Part shown: positions 14,881 through 21,540 of the stretch, one piece after another
Layout of the letters: the number at the start of each line of letters is the position of its first letter
Position numbering within the stretch: the first letter of the stretch is position 1
Source: Bacteroidota bacterium
GTDB lineage: Bacteria; Bacteroidota; Bacteroidia; Bacteroidales; VadinHA17
NCBI GenBank assembly: GCA_021816545.1
Contig: JAKAXP010000002.1
Location: forward strand, 1-34,444
Direction of reading: 5' to 3'
Length of the DNA: 34,444 nt
The notes under the pieces: generated by a model
Told to the model about the DNA's origin: nothing
The model's database searches: none
Seen by the model: only the letters and a program-made list of their open reading frames with translations
Made by a program: the position numbers and the translations under genes

Positions 14881-15816
14881 ATGAAAAAGCTCATTATTGT
14901 TACAGTAATCATAATGCTGGCTTCCTGTGCCACTGTGAAGCACCCATCTGGTCCGGCGGAGGGCCGTTCCGCCCGGGCAATCAGTAACCAGCTGGTTCCG
15001 CCAGATGTGGGCCGTACCGCTCCGTCTGCAACAAACCTACCTGTCCCTGAATCGCAGGATGACCAGGACCACCTGATCCTTGCCACGCTATGGTACCAGA
15101 AATCGGCCGAGATGCGTGCCCTTTACTACCAGTGCTTCCGGAATGCGGAAACAGCACTGGCGGAGAACCTTGAGACGTCAGTCCGCAAAAGGCCTGCATC
15201 AGAATCTCCGGCCCTGGCAGACACTGTTCGGGCAGGGTATAAAAAACATCCTGCGGTGGTGCTTGACATTGATGAGACGCTGCTTGATAACTCTCCTTTC
15301 CAGGGATGGCAGGTGGTTGAAAAGAAGGCTTTCAACAATGATGACTGGTTCCGGTGGGTGGTGCTTGCCCGCGCAAAACCGTTACCGGGAGCAGTAGAAT
15401 TTACAAGGTATGCTGATTCACTGGGAGTTGAGGTTTTCTATGTCTCAAACAGAACAATACAGGAAATGGTACCGACCATAAAAAACATGACGGAATGGGG
15501 ATTTGTGAACGCTGACAGCACCCATCTCCTGCTTAAGGAGACCACTTCCTCAAAGGTGGAAAGGCGGGCTATGATAGAAAAGAATTATGAAATCATCCTG
15601 CTTGTAGGTGATAATCTTGCCGACCTGGGGAGTATATATGAAAATCGCGGAGCCGATTACGGCTTCGGAGCCGTGGATGCAGACAGGAAGCTCTTCGGCA
15701 CAAAATACATTGTGCTTCCCAACCCCATGTACGGAAACTGGCTCAATGACCTTCTGAGGTCAGTCCCAGGCAGCACAGAACGGGAGAAGCTTGTCAGGCT
15801 GCTTGAAATATTTTGA
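14881..15816 (+). CDS. Lipoprotein acid phosphatase / 5'-nucleotidase, e(P4) family (HAD IIIB)
   Basis: A 311-residue lipoprotein. The signal peptide MKKLIIVTVIIMLASC gives a lipobox with Cys16, so the mature enzyme should be membrane-anchored outside the cytoplasm. The HAD motif I VLDIDETLLDN places nucleophile D129 and general acid D131. Motif II is in FYVSNR, a lysine follows in TSSKVERR, and motif IV is VGDNLADLG. The arrangement WYQKSAEMRALYYQ before motif I is typical of e(P4)-type proteins, which remove phosphate from nucleotides such as NMN so that the nucleoside can be imported. An atypically long, Pro-rich linker (about 20-60) separates the lipid anchor from the enzyme. It is divergent from the GH16-like gene across a 148-base gap. 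The substrate is not determinable here. Confidence 0.92.
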   Translation: MKKLIIVTVIIMLASCATVKHPSGPAEGRSARAISNQLVPPDVGRTAPSATNLPVPESQDDQDHLILATLWYQKSAEMRALYYQCFRNAETALAENLETSVRKRPASESPALADTVRAGYKKHPAVVLDIDETLLDNSPFQGWQVVEKKAFNNDDWFRWVVLARAKPLPGAVEFTRYADSLGVEVFYVSNRTIQEMVPTIKNMTEWGFVNADSTHLLLKETTSSKVERRAMIEKNYEIILLVGDNLADLGSIYENRGADYGFGAVDADRKLFGTKYIVLPNPMYGNWLNDLLRSVPGSTEREKLVRLLEIF

Positions 15817-15911
15817 AACAAAGGGGAATACAATTAAAATTCCGACCTGTCCGATCAAGTCCAATGTATGTTTTTACATTAAATAATGGATCGTAATCGC
15901 AAAAATGATGT

Positions 15912-15919
15912 TATATTTG
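15912..15919 (+). promoter_or_regulatory. -7 promoter element for the AAA/DUF4143 gene
   Basis: TATATTTG followed by CG matches the Bacteroidota -7 consensus TAnnTTTG. No good TTTG is found about 20 bases upstream. Transcription would begin near 15925, after the upstream in-frame ATG at 15886, which supports the start at 15946. Confidence 0.5.
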
Positions 15920-15945
15920 CGAATATAGTCATAAAATTTAACGAA

Positions 15946-17067
15946 ATGATAACCAGATTCCTTCAGAAAAAAATCGAAGAAAAACTGGGCCATGGAAAAG
16001 CGATCATTATTTCAGGTGCAAGACAAACCGGAAAAACCACTCTTCTGAAACTGATGTTTTCAGGCCAGGTTGATTCGCTATGGCTTAACGGAGATGAACC
16101 TGATGTAAGGGCTCTTTTTGAGGAGCCGTCTTCAACAAGATTTAAAGCTTTGTTTGGCAGCAGCCGGATGGTCATTATAGATGAAGCACAAAGAATAAAA
16201 GACATTGGCCTGAAACTAAAGCTGATCACTGACCAGATTCCTGAATTGCAACTTGTGGTGACCAGGTCCTCCTCCTTTGACCTTGCAAACGAAATCAATG
16301 AACCGCTTACGGGAAGAAAATGGGAATATAATCTTTTTCCGTTAAGTTTCGCAGAGATGGCGGCTCATCATGGATTTCTTAATGAGAAAAGGCTTCTTGT
16401 TCACAGGCTTGTATATGGTTATTATCCTGAGGTTGTGAATTCCCCCGGGCAGGAGAAGGAGTTGCTGAAGCAATTGTCAGACAGTTATCTGTACAAGGAT
16501 CTTCTTATGCTTGATGATATAAGGAAACCCGAAAAGCTTGTCAGACTTTTGCAACTTCTTGCATTTCAGGTAGGTAATGAAGTATCGTATAATGAACTCG
16601 GAATGAATCTCGGACTGGACAATCAAACGGTAGAGAAGTACATCAATCTGCTTGAAAAGACGTTTGTAATATTCAGGCTTGGGTCCTTCAGCCGTAACCT
16701 GCGCAAGGAGCTTAAAAGAGCCAGGAAGATTTATTTTTATGATAATGGCATCCGTAATTCGCTGATAGCAAACTTTAACCCTCCCGAGCTGAGAAATGAT
16801 ACCGGGGCTCTTTGGGAGAATTTTCTTGTTTCTGAACGCCAGAAACATATTCATTACTCAGGAATCTGGGCAAACAGGTACTTCTGGCGAACGCATGATC
16901 AGCAGGAGATAGATTATTTAGAGGAAAGAGACGGCCAGCTCCGGGCTTATGAATTCAAATGGAAGTCCGGCAGGATATTTAAGATGCCTGTTGCTTTTAC
17001 TGACTCATATCCGGGGTCTGCCGGAACTGTTATCACTCCGGACAATTTTGAAGACTTCCTGCTCTGA
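15946..17067 (+). CDS. AAA-family ATPase with DUF4143 C-terminal domain
   Basis: I start this gene at MITRFLQKK (15946), giving 373 residues. The in-frame ATG at 15886 lies upstream of a -7 promoter element, and family members usually begin with a short MIxRxLxxxI. Walker A GARQTGKTT is at 24-32 and Walker B MVIIDEAQ has D79/E80. The usual TGSSSF motif after the next strand is TRSSSF, with Arg107 in place of Gly. PLTGRKWEYNLFPLSFAEM follows, a family hallmark. The C-terminal region contains WRTHDQQEIDYLEE...YEFKWK, resembling a PD-(D/E)xK nuclease core. The biological role of this widespread family is unclear; links to DNA handling or toxin-antitoxin-like functions have been proposed. The gene looks AT-richer than its neighbours, compatible with transfer, and has no operon partner. 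Confidence 0.88.
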   Translation: MITRFLQKKIEEKLGHGKAIIISGARQTGKTTLLKLMFSGQVDSLWLNGDEPDVRALFEEPSSTRFKALFGSSRMVIIDEAQRIKDIGLKLKLITDQIPELQLVVTRSSSFDLANEINEPLTGRKWEYNLFPLSFAEMAAHHGFLNEKRLLVHRLVYGYYPEVVNSPGQEKELLKQLSDSYLYKDLLMLDDIRKPEKLVRLLQLLAFQVGNEVSYNELGMNLGLDNQTVEKYINLLEKTFVIFRLGSFSRNLRKELKRARKIYFYDNGIRNSLIANFNPPELRNDTGALWENFLVSERQKHIHYSGIWANRYFWRTHDQQEIDYLEERDGQLRAYEFKWKSGRIFKMPVAFTDSYPGSAGTVITPDNFEDFLL

Positions 17068-17164
17068 TGATTCTGTTATAATCACAATTAACAGGTCAGA
17101 TTAATTTTCCTGATTGAATTTGATTATACCCACTTAAATCATTATAAATTAATTCATTACATAT

Positions 17165-17222
17165 TAGACTATAAGATTAGACGAAAAAACACAAAAAATA
17201 TTGTGCGTCTATAAAAATAGTC
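17165..17222. promoter_or_regulatory. Candidate BlaI operator pair (inverted repeat around the promoter)
   Basis: GACTAT-N5-TAGACG (17167-17183) is mirrored by CGTCTA-N5-ATAGTC (17206-17222), giving two 17-bp sites in inverted orientation with a 22-base spacer. The second occupies the space between the -33 and -7 elements of the blaI promoter, the expected place for an autorepressor. Binding by the downstream BlaI-type protein is inferred from position and symmetry. Confidence 0.55.
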
Positions 17223-17231
17223 GTATATTTG
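17200..17231 (+). promoter_or_regulatory. Promoter of the blaI-blaR1 pair
   Basis: ATTG (17200-17203) is separated by 20 bases from TATATTTG (17224-17231), matching the Bacteroidota -33/-7 arrangement. The predicted transcript starts near 17236, leaving a leader of about 64 bases before the ATG at 17300. Confidence 0.6.
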
Positions 17232-17299
17232 CGATGAAGGATTGATTGAAATTAAGTGTCCGGCAACGGGCATGGTTGTGATATTTAATTGAACCAATT

Positions 17300-17674
17300 A
17301 TGCAACTGACGAAGGCTGAAGAACAGATAATGCAAATTTTATGGAATTTGCAAGAGGGCGTGGTTAAGGACATCAGGGAGAAATTTGACGAACCGAAGCC
17401 TGCGCGAAACACTATCTCCACTGTACTTAAGGTGCTGGAAAAGAAGGGTTATGTGGATCACCGGGCTTATGCGAATGTTTTTCTCTACTATCCGCTGGTT
17501 TCAAAGCGGGAGTACTCAAAGCATCAGCTTTTCGGACTTCTCGAGGGGTATTTCAACAATTCATTCCCGGCAATGACCTCATTCTTTGCAAGGGAGAAGA
17601 ACCTTTCAGTGAAGGACCTTGACCGGATACTTGAGGAGGCGCGGGAAGATCTTGACGAAGACCAAAAGGAATAA
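17300..17674 (+). CDS. BlaI/MecI/CopY-family transcriptional repressor
   Basis: A 124-residue winged-helix repressor. The N-terminus LTKAEEQIMQILWNLQEGVVKDI and the recognition region NTISTVLKVLEKKGYVDHRAYANVFLYYPLVSKREY match the BlaI family closely. The C-terminal third (about 75-124) is the dimerisation and cleavage region. In BlaI systems the partner metalloprotease relieves repression by causing cleavage of this region; the exact site cannot be read here. Its stop lies three bases before the BlaR1-type gene, so the two are certainly a unit. Candidate inverted operators surround its promoter. No beta-lactamase gene is in the window, so a resistance role should not be assumed. Confidence 0.93.
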   Translation: MQLTKAEEQIMQILWNLQEGVVKDIREKFDEPKPARNTISTVLKVLEKKGYVDHRAYANVFLYYPLVSKREYSKHQLFGLLEGYFNNSFPAMTSFFAREKNLSVKDLDRILEEAREDLDEDQKE

Positions 17675-17677
17675 AAT

Positions 17678-19747
17678 ATGGAACAGGCTGCATTTTACCT
17701 TCTGAAGTCCGCTGCATGGCTGACTGGTTTTACACTTCTGTACCTCCTCTTTCTCAGGAAGGAGAGGTTCTTCATGCTCAAGCGAATCTACCTTCTGTCA
17801 GGATTGGTTCTCTCTCTTCTCCTTCCGCTGGTAACGTTGCATTACAGGATTGAGCTTCCCGCCCCGCTGGTGCAGGAAACTCAGGGGATGAACACAATTC
17901 AACCTTCATCAACGGAAGCAGTGGCGGAGATAGTTGAAAAGTCAGATCCGCTGAAGTGGTTCATGATATTCTATGCCGCAGGAATACTCTTCCTGCTGGG
18001 ACGAACGCTGCAGTACCTTTTCTCGGTTTACCGCACGGTCAGACACGGGCAGATAAACAGAGAAGGCGATGCATTGCTTGTAAGAACTGAAAAATATACC
18101 TCCGCCTTCTCATTTTTCAATTATGTCTTTATCAATCCTTCACTGAGCGGGCGGGAGGTCCGGGAGATACTGAACCATGAGATGGTGCACCTGAGGCAGA
18201 AACACTGGTTTGATCTCCTGCTTATTGAGATAATGAGCCTGATACAATGGATGAATCCATTTGCGTGGATCTGTTCGGCGCTGGTCAGGCAGAATCATGA
18301 ACATCTTGCCGATGAGGAGGCGCTGCAGCGCACGTCCGACCCGGCAGGATACAGGGCAGCCCTTCTCAACCAGGTATTCAGTGCCAGGCTGATCACTCTG
18401 TCCAATTCGTTCAACTTTTCGTTTAACACAAACAGGTTTGAAATGATGAAAAAGAAAAATTATTCCCCATACAGGAAGCTTAAACTGCTTTTTGTACTGC
18501 CTGTAGCAGCAGCTATACTCTATGCATTCGCATCTCCGAAGTATGTGTCCCCAGACCCCGTCACACCATTTGAACTGACGATCATGCAGGCGGAGGCAGT
18601 TACACAGGTTCCGGTCAGGGGCGTTGTTTACAGGGAGGACGAAACACCATTCCCCGGTGTAAGCGTGAACGTGTCAGGGACAACATTGATGACAATCACA
18701 GGCCCTGACGGCAGATTTGAATTCAGGAGCATACCTGAAAATGTAATCCTGCTGTTTACCCATAAGGGTTATAAATACCTGCCCATTAAGCCTCAGTATG
18801 ACAAAGAGATGTCAGTAAAAATGATTCCCGATCCTGATTATGTTGACCCTGCAACAATACAGCCTGATCCTGCTAGAAAGCGTCCTGTTGTAGTCGTTGA
18901 CGGCGTGGTTACCGATGAAACCGAGGGTGCTGTGATGCAAAGAATGAGGGATGATCTGGGAGCATTCAATTCCTTGAAGCCTGAAGAAGCAGTAAAAAAA
19001 TACGGAGACAGGGCTGCGTCAGGCGCAGTCGAATACTGGTCCGTGAAGAAGGCAAAGGAACTGGGAATGAAGGTCCCGCTTAGGAGAAAATCTGAAAATG
19101 ATTTCCCGACTTTTGAAGGGAATTCATACCTGGCTTTCAACGAATGGGTGATAAGCCGCACTGTCTACCCCGGGGAAGCAGTACGCCTTGGCGTTTCAGG
19201 ATGGGCTCGCGTAAGCTATACGGTTGATAATGATGGCAATGTCACAGACATAAAACCGACGACAGGGACCAATTCCATCCTAGGTAATGCGCTTGCCGAA
19301 GTCATCCGCACCTCGCCGCGGTGGACGCCGCCACTAAACCCGGAGATGAACGAACCTTTCACTTCAGAGGTCGTGGCAAGGTTTACACTGCCAGACAAAG
19401 TGAAAGTAGCAGAAACATTTGTTGTGGTGGAGGAGATGCCTAAATTCCCCGGAGGAGACCAGGCCTTATTTAATCATCTTTACGAAAACCTGAAATATCC
19501 TCCCGAAGCGAAGACTCAGGGTATCCAGGGAAAGGTTATACTCCGTTTTGTGATCACCGCAGAAGGGAAAGTGGCAGATGTAACAATTGTCAGGGGTGTA
19601 CATCCGCTTCTGGATCAGGAAGCCATCAGGGTGATGAACACCGTGCCGGACTGGATTCCAGGAAAACAGGGAGGCAGAACCGTTGATGTCTATTACTCAG
19701 TACCTATCAGTTTTGCTCTGAAGGAGGGCACTGACACTTCAAAGTGA
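17678..19747 (+). CDS. BlaR1-type M56 membrane metalloprotease with two TonB C-terminal domains
   Basis: A 689-residue protein. The N-terminal M56 membrane peptidase (about 1-290) has four membrane segments and the zinc motif HEMVH (H167, E168, H171), with downstream NHEHLADEEA completing the site. A carboxypeptidase-regulatory-like beta domain follows (about 311-380). The next region is short and plug-like, with VVVVDGVV and YGDRAASGAVEYWSVKKA (about 401-460), recalling TonB-receptor plug motifs. Two TonB C-terminal domains close the protein (about 485-572 and 583-682; the second contains FPGGDQALFNHLYENLKYPPEA). This layout is Bacteroidota-specific and differs from staphylococcal BlaR1, which ends in a penicillin-binding sensor. 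It probably senses an envelope signal and triggers inactivation of the adjacent BlaI-type repressor; the signal is unknown. Confidence 0.9.
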   Translation: MEQAAFYLLKSAAWLTGFTLLYLLFLRKERFFMLKRIYLLSGLVLSLLLPLVTLHYRIELPAPLVQETQGMNTIQPSSTEAVAEIVEKSDPLKWFMIFYAAGILFLLGRTLQYLFSVYRTVRHGQINREGDALLVRTEKYTSAFSFFNYVFINPSLSGREVREILNHEMVHLRQKHWFDLLLIEIMSLIQWMNPFAWICSALVRQNHEHLADEEALQRTSDPAGYRAALLNQVFSARLITLSNSFNFSFNTNRFEMMKKKNYSPYRKLKLLFVLPVAAAILYAFASPKYVSPDPVTPFELTIMQAEAVTQVPVRGVVYREDETPFPGVSVNVSGTTLMTITGPDGRFEFRSIPENVILLFTHKGYKYLPIKPQYDKEMSVKMIPDPDYVDPATIQPDPARKRPVVVVDGVVTDETEGAVMQRMRDDLGAFNSLKPEEAVKKYGDRAASGAVEYWSVKKAKELGMKVPLRRKSENDFPTFEGNSYLAFNEWVISRTVYPGEAVRLGVSGWARVSYTVDNDGNVTDIKPTTGTNSILGNALAEVIRTSPRWTPPLNPEMNEPFTSEVVARFTLPDKVKVAETFVVVEEMPKFPGGDQALFNHLYENLKYPPEAKTQGIQGKVILRFVITAEGKVADVTIVRGVHPLLDQEAIRVMNTVPDWIPGKQGGRTVDVYYSVPISFALKEGTDTSK

Positions 19748-19770
19748 TCTGATCTGTCTGTAACAACAAT

Positions 19771-19804
19771 ATCCGGGAGGGAGTTCTCTCCCGGATTCTT
19801 TTTT
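19771..19804 (+). terminator. Rho-independent terminator after the BlaR1-type gene
   Basis: ATCCGGGAG pairs perfectly with CTCCCGGAT around an 8-base loop and is followed by TCTTTTTT. It begins 24 bases after the stop codon of the BlaR1-type gene. Confidence 0.9.
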
Positions 19805-19919
19805 GCCGGGCGGAGAAGGAATCAGATATCCCAGTCCTACATTGTTTTAACCTCTCTGTGGTACATCCGGCAATGTTATCATGCATTCTGAATGCCTCCC
19901 ACATTACCCTCCTGACTCT

Positions 19920-19954
19920 TGCCTACTGCCTATTGCCTTCTGTCTTTTGTGTTT
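19920..19954. repeat. Degenerate tandem heptanucleotide repeat
   Basis: Five consecutive seven-base units read TGCCTAC, TGCCTAT, TGCCTTC, TGTCTTT and TGTGTTT, decaying along the array. The block is noncoding and lies between a terminator and the next promoter. Confidence 0.6.
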
Positions 19955-20005
19955 TACCTGACAGGCAGTGCCTCAATCACTACGTGTTATTTTCTGAGAG
20001 AAATA

Positions 20006-20037
20006 TTTGCAAATCATAAAATCCTGTTTTAACTTTG
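20006..20037 (+). promoter_or_regulatory. Promoter of the TetR / Lol-like operon
   Basis: TTTG (20006-20009), a 20-base spacer and TAACTTTG (20030-20037) match the Bacteroidota consensus TTTG-N19/20-TAnnTTTG fully. The start of transcription would be near 20042, giving a leader of about 70 bases. The -7 element overlaps the first candidate operator. Confidence 0.75.
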
Positions 20038-20050
20038 ACCGACCGTTCAA
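20035..20050. promoter_or_regulatory. Candidate TetR operator 1
   Basis: TTGACCGACCGTTCAA has imperfect dyad symmetry (TTGA-N-CG-NN-CG-N-TCAA) and overlaps the -7 element and start point, so a bound repressor would block polymerase. Binding by the adjacent TetR-family protein is inferred. Confidence 0.5.
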
Positions 20051-20085
20051 TCAAAAAAACGGTTTTTTAAAGGGGGATTTATTGG

Positions 20086-20101
20086 TTAACCGGTCATTCA
20101 A
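20086..20101. promoter_or_regulatory. Candidate TetR operator 2
   Basis: TTAACCGGTCATTCAA matches operator 1 at 12 of 16 positions and begins 51 bases downstream of it, within the tetR leader. Two spaced copies are consistent with cooperative autoregulation. Confidence 0.42.
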
Positions 20102-20113
20102 AAAAAGAATAAG

Positions 20114-20746
20114 ATGTCACCAAGAACTCCGGATCAGTTTGAGGGGATAAGGGAAGAAAAAAAAGCCCTCATCATGAATGTGGCCCTGGAACACTTTTCA
20201 GACCACGGATTTCACGCTACAACAATAAACCATATAGCGAAACACGCCGGCATCTCCAAGGGGCTCATGTATAACTATTTCAGGAGCAAGGAAGAGCTCC
20301 TGGCAGCTATCATCAACCGTTCCCTCAGCCAGATTTATACAGGCTTCAACCCTGACCGTGACAGCCACCTTACCGAACAGGAGTTTGAACTCTTTATCCG
20401 GAAGGTTTTTGATATGTTCAGGGAAAACAGGCAATTCTGGAGACTGATCTACAGGGTTATGATGCAGAGGGGTGTTTATGAAAACCTGCTCAGTGACCAA
20501 TCATCATCGTACATGGTGGGTGATATGCCTCTGAAGGATTTCTCTGCAGACATGATGAGGCTGATGACCGATTACTTCATCCGCAAGGGCGAAAAAGAAG
20601 ATGCTGACTATGACCCTATTACTGAAATGATCATGTTTTCAAACACACTGAAGGGTTTTGCACTTACATATATTTTTGCCCCTGAGCAATACCCCGATGA
20701 ATACTTCAATAAGACAGTCGACGCATTAATTAAGAAATACAGATGA
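20114..20746 (+). CDS. TetR-family transcriptional regulator
   Basis: A 210-residue regulator. Residues about 15-62 form the TetR DNA-binding domain: KKALIMNVALEHFSDHGFHATTINHIAKHAGISKG followed by LMYNYFRSKEELLAAI, where the helix-turn-helix and the YxYFxSKEEL helix are clear. The remaining 145 residues are the helical ligand-binding and dimerisation domain, which is variable and gives no hint of the ligand. It is the first gene of a six- or seven-gene run, and its stop overlaps the start of the LolA-like gene in an ATGA. The two 16-bp sites around the promoter suggest that it represses its own operon until a ligand, probably a lipophilic compound, appears. Confidence 0.94.
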   Translation: MSPRTPDQFEGIREEKKALIMNVALEHFSDHGFHATTINHIAKHAGISKGLMYNYFRSKEELLAAIINRSLSQIYTGFNPDRDSHLTEQEFELFIRKVFDMFRENRQFWRLIYRVMMQRGVYENLLSDQSSSYMVGDMPLKDFSADMMRLMTDYFIRKGEKEDADYDPITEMIMFSNTLKGFALTYIFAPEQYPDEYFNKTVDALIKKYR

Positions 20747-21513
20747 AAACTTACCTGAAACAGATTATCGCTCCCGCCCTTCTGATTGCGGCAATGGTCC
20801 CTGCAAATGTATCGGCGCAGCAACTCTCCGCCAGGGATATAGTCAAGAAGGCAGACGAAAAATTCAACGGGGAAAAATCGGGTTACAGCGTGATGAGCAT
20901 GACAATCGTGAGGCCGTCATGGCAGCGAACCGTAGAGTTCAAATCATGGTCGCTCGGCGATGATTATGCCCTTACCCTCATCACGGCTCCCGCCAGGGAA
21001 AAGGGACAGACTTTCCTCAAGCGCGGAACCGAGATGTGGAACTGGAATCCTTCAATAAACAGGCTGATCAAACTGCCTCCCTCAATGATGTCGCAGGGGT
21101 GGATGGGTTCTGACTACACCAATGATGACATACTGAGGGAGTCATCGGTTGTCAGTGATTATGATCATTCCCTTGAGGCAGAGGAGGAGGTTGACGGCCG
21201 GCTCTGTTACAGGATAAGACTTACAGCAAAAGAGGATGCAGGAGTTCTGTGGAGCCACCAGGTATGGTGGGTCGACAAAAAGGACTTCATAGTACTCAGG
21301 GCTGAGCTCTATGATGAGGACGGTTACCTCGTAAGGACAGAACGTGGAATGGACCTGAGAACCATGGACGGGAGGCTGATCCCGACCACTATTGAACTGG
21401 TACCGGCAGAGCAGGAGGGTCATAAGACAGTATTGAAAATCACCGAAATAAAGTTCAACATCACCGTTGAGGGGAGTTTCTTTTCACAGCAGAATATGAA
21501 ATCTGTCAGGTAA
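20743..21513 (+). CDS. LolA-like periplasmic outer-membrane lipoprotein-sorting protein
   Basis: A 256-residue exported protein with signal peptide MKTYLKQIIAPALLIAAMVPANVSA. The mature part is a LolA/LppX-type half-barrel of the group with LITAPAREKGQTFLKRGTEMWNWNPSINRLIKLPPSMMSQGWMGSDYTNDDI (about residues 80-130). That set of motifs marks COG2834-like proteins found with lipid exporters rather than classical LolA. Such folds carry a lipid or the acyl chains of a lipoprotein across the periplasm. It overlaps tetR by four bases and is followed by two LolC/E-type permeases after 27 bases, so it is probably the soluble carrier for that transporter. The cargo is not known. Confidence 0.85.
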   Translation: MKTYLKQIIAPALLIAAMVPANVSAQQLSARDIVKKADEKFNGEKSGYSVMSMTIVRPSWQRTVEFKSWSLGDDYALTLITAPAREKGQTFLKRGTEMWNWNPSINRLIKLPPSMMSQGWMGSDYTNDDILRESSVVSDYDHSLEAEEEVDGRLCYRIRLTAKEDAGVLWSHQVWWVDKKDFIVLRAELYDEDGYLVRTERGMDLRTMDGRLIPTTIELVPAEQEGHKTVLKITEIKFNITVEGSFFSQQNMKSVR

Positions 21514-21540
21514 AATATTGAAAAACAAAGGCTTACTGTC

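Larger units (their letters stand above)
19748..20113. other. 366-base intergenic region between the BlaR1-type and TetR genes
   Basis: No credible gene lies here. The stretch holds the blaI-blaR1 terminator (19771-19804), a degenerate heptamer repeat (19920-19954), a promoter (20006-20037) and two related 16-bp sites (20035-20050 and 20086-20101) upstream of tetR. The part from about 19805 to 19919 shows nothing I can interpret. Confidence 0.7.

Noticed and set aside
15817..15885. Terminator after the acid phosphatase gene
   Set aside because: Short stems (AATGTA/TACATT, GGAAT/ATTCC) exist but are weak and lack a following U tract.
15886..15945. Upstream ATG as start of the AAA/DUF4143 gene
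   Set aside because: It would add 20 residues that do not look like the family, and a TATATTTG promoter element lies between the two ATGs.
17300..19747. Beta-lactam resistance locus
   Set aside because: The regulator pair is of the BlaI/BlaR1 type, but no beta-lactamase or penicillin-binding protein is present and the BlaR1-type protein lacks a penicillin-binding sensor domain.
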